From Halovivax sp. (GTDB lineage Archaea; Halobacteriota; Halobacteria; Halobacteriales; Natrialbaceae), in contig SLIS01000003.1 of assembly GCA_007135505.1 (NCBI GenBank), positions 1 to 12,732 on the forward strand: 12,732 nt of DNA, in the 5' to 3' direction. Position numbers and translations under genes: made by a program. A model generated the notes under the pieces. That model ran no database searches and had not been told where the DNA came from. It saw only the letters and a list, made by a program, of their open reading frames with translations. This document shows, piece by piece, positions 12,165-12,732 of this stretch. How positions within the stretch are numbered: position 1 is the stretch's first letter; each line of letters begins with the position of its first letter.

Positions 12165-12732
12165 GTCGACACCACCCCGGCTGCAGACAGCTGGACAGCG
12201 ATTGACGCGACGAGCGCCACCGTGACGGCGATCACGGCCCCGAATCCGACCAGCGTCAGCGCCCGCTCACCGTCGGCGGCCGTCGGCTCGTTCCCGTTCG
12301 GATTCAGGACGTAGACGTTCGGTTTCTCGAGTGTGACGCCGAGGACGACGGCGCCGACGGTCATCGGCCACCCGGCGTTCGGAGACGGCGGTCGTCGAGC
12401 CCAGGCTCGAGCCGCCACCAGCGCCCGTGGCTGGCCCGCCGCGAGAGCGAGCGAGAGCGCCGTCAGCCGGGCTGGCACCCACATGACGAGGTCGTCGAGA
12501 CGGGCACTCGCCGTACCGATCGGCTTTGCGGGATAGCCGAGCATGGAGTCGAGCGTGTTGACCGCCTTGACCCAGGCTGCGGCGCCCGCTGCGACCGGGA
12601 GCGAAAACGGCGCTAGCACGACGAACGCCAGGAACGTCGCGACGAACCCATCCGAGAGATTCTCCGTCGCGCTCTCGATCGCCGCGCTTCGCAGCTGGCT
12701 CGGAGAGAGGTCACTGGCGTCCCGTCCGACGA
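12161..12732 (-). CDS. cbiB: Adenosylcobinamide-phosphate synthase CbiB (5' end outside window)
   Basis: CbiB is a membrane enzyme that amidates adenosylcobyric acid with aminopropanol phosphate. The window holds the C-terminal 189 residues; the first roughly 120-130 residues of a normal 310-320-residue protein lie beyond the edge. The visible part opens VGRDASDLSPSQLRSAAIES, ATENLSDGFVATFLAF and GAAAWVKAVNTLDSMLGYP, all diagnostic for the family (ESxxENxSDG and KAxNTxDSMxGY). Hydrophobic segments near FLAFVVLAPFSLPVAAGAAA and the last 30 residues (ALTLVGFGAVIAVTVALVAS) are membrane helices. It is the first visible gene of the operon. Its TGA overlaps the GTG of cobS by four bases. The operon promoter and any controlling riboswitch lie outside the window. 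Confidence 0.93.
   Translation of the reverse strand, partial: VGRDASDLSPSQLRSAAIESATENLSDGFVATFLAFVVLAPFSLPVAAGAAAWVKAVNTLDSMLGYPAKPIGTASARLDDLVMWVPARLTALSLALAAGQPRALVAARAWARRPPSPNAGWPMTVGAVVLGVTLEKPNVYVLNPNGNEPTAADGERALTLVGFGAVIAVTVALVASIAVQLSAAGVVST

Noticed and set aside
1..12732. CRISPR arrays, insertion sequences, tRNA or rRNA genes, integration sites
   Set aside because: No regularly spaced repeats, transposase motifs, cloverleaf-like sequences or target-site duplications were found on either strand by reading.

Overview
The window looks like chromosomal DNA of an extremely halophilic archaeon (class Halobacteria). The reasons are high GC, proteins rich in Asp and Glu, GTG starts, short or leaderless promoters with TATA-like boxes, and two gene sets typical of haloarchaea: C50 carotenoid (bacterioruberin) synthesis and archaeal cobamide nucleotide-loop assembly with CobY, CbiZ and the archaeal CobT. 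The genus cannot be fixed from the sequence alone.

Layout. 1-332: the 3' end of a plus-strand gene for a very acidic protein with a 9-residue tandem repeat. 333-574: no intact gene, possibly the remains of a small zinc-finger gene. 575-1219: minus-strand msrB, preceded by a 56-residue zinc-ribbon-like gene. 1220-1446: a divergent regulatory region. 1447-2394: crtB (phytoene synthase) on the plus strand, converging on the minus-strand cluster crtD-lyeJ-cruF (5888-2476). 5984-7221: a YkgJ-type cysteine-cluster protein and a GNAT acetyltransferase. 7348-7578: a 76-residue orphan with its own promoter. 7757-12732: a tight minus-strand operon, cbiB (5' end outside the window)-cobS-cobY-cobT-cobD-cbiZ.

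Function. CrtB makes phytoene, which is desaturated to lycopene by an enzyme probably encoded elsewhere. LyeJ, CrtD and CruF then convert lycopene to bacterioruberin, the red C50 membrane pigment. CbiZ cleaves cobinamide to cobyric acid. CobD supplies aminopropanol phosphate and CbiB attaches it. CobY activates the product with GTP, CobT activates the lower-ligand base, and CobS joins the two halves. The adenosyltransferase, final phosphatase and transporters are not in the window.

The genes are mostly well-known families. The most useful new leads are the unannotated-size zinc-ribbon gene at 1049-1219, an identical 11-base element (AAACTGCGTTC) in the promoters of crtB and crtD, inverted repeats around the crtB promoter, and the 76-residue orphan. 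I found no convincing undescribed multi-gene system, and no tRNA, rRNA, CRISPR array or insertion sequence.
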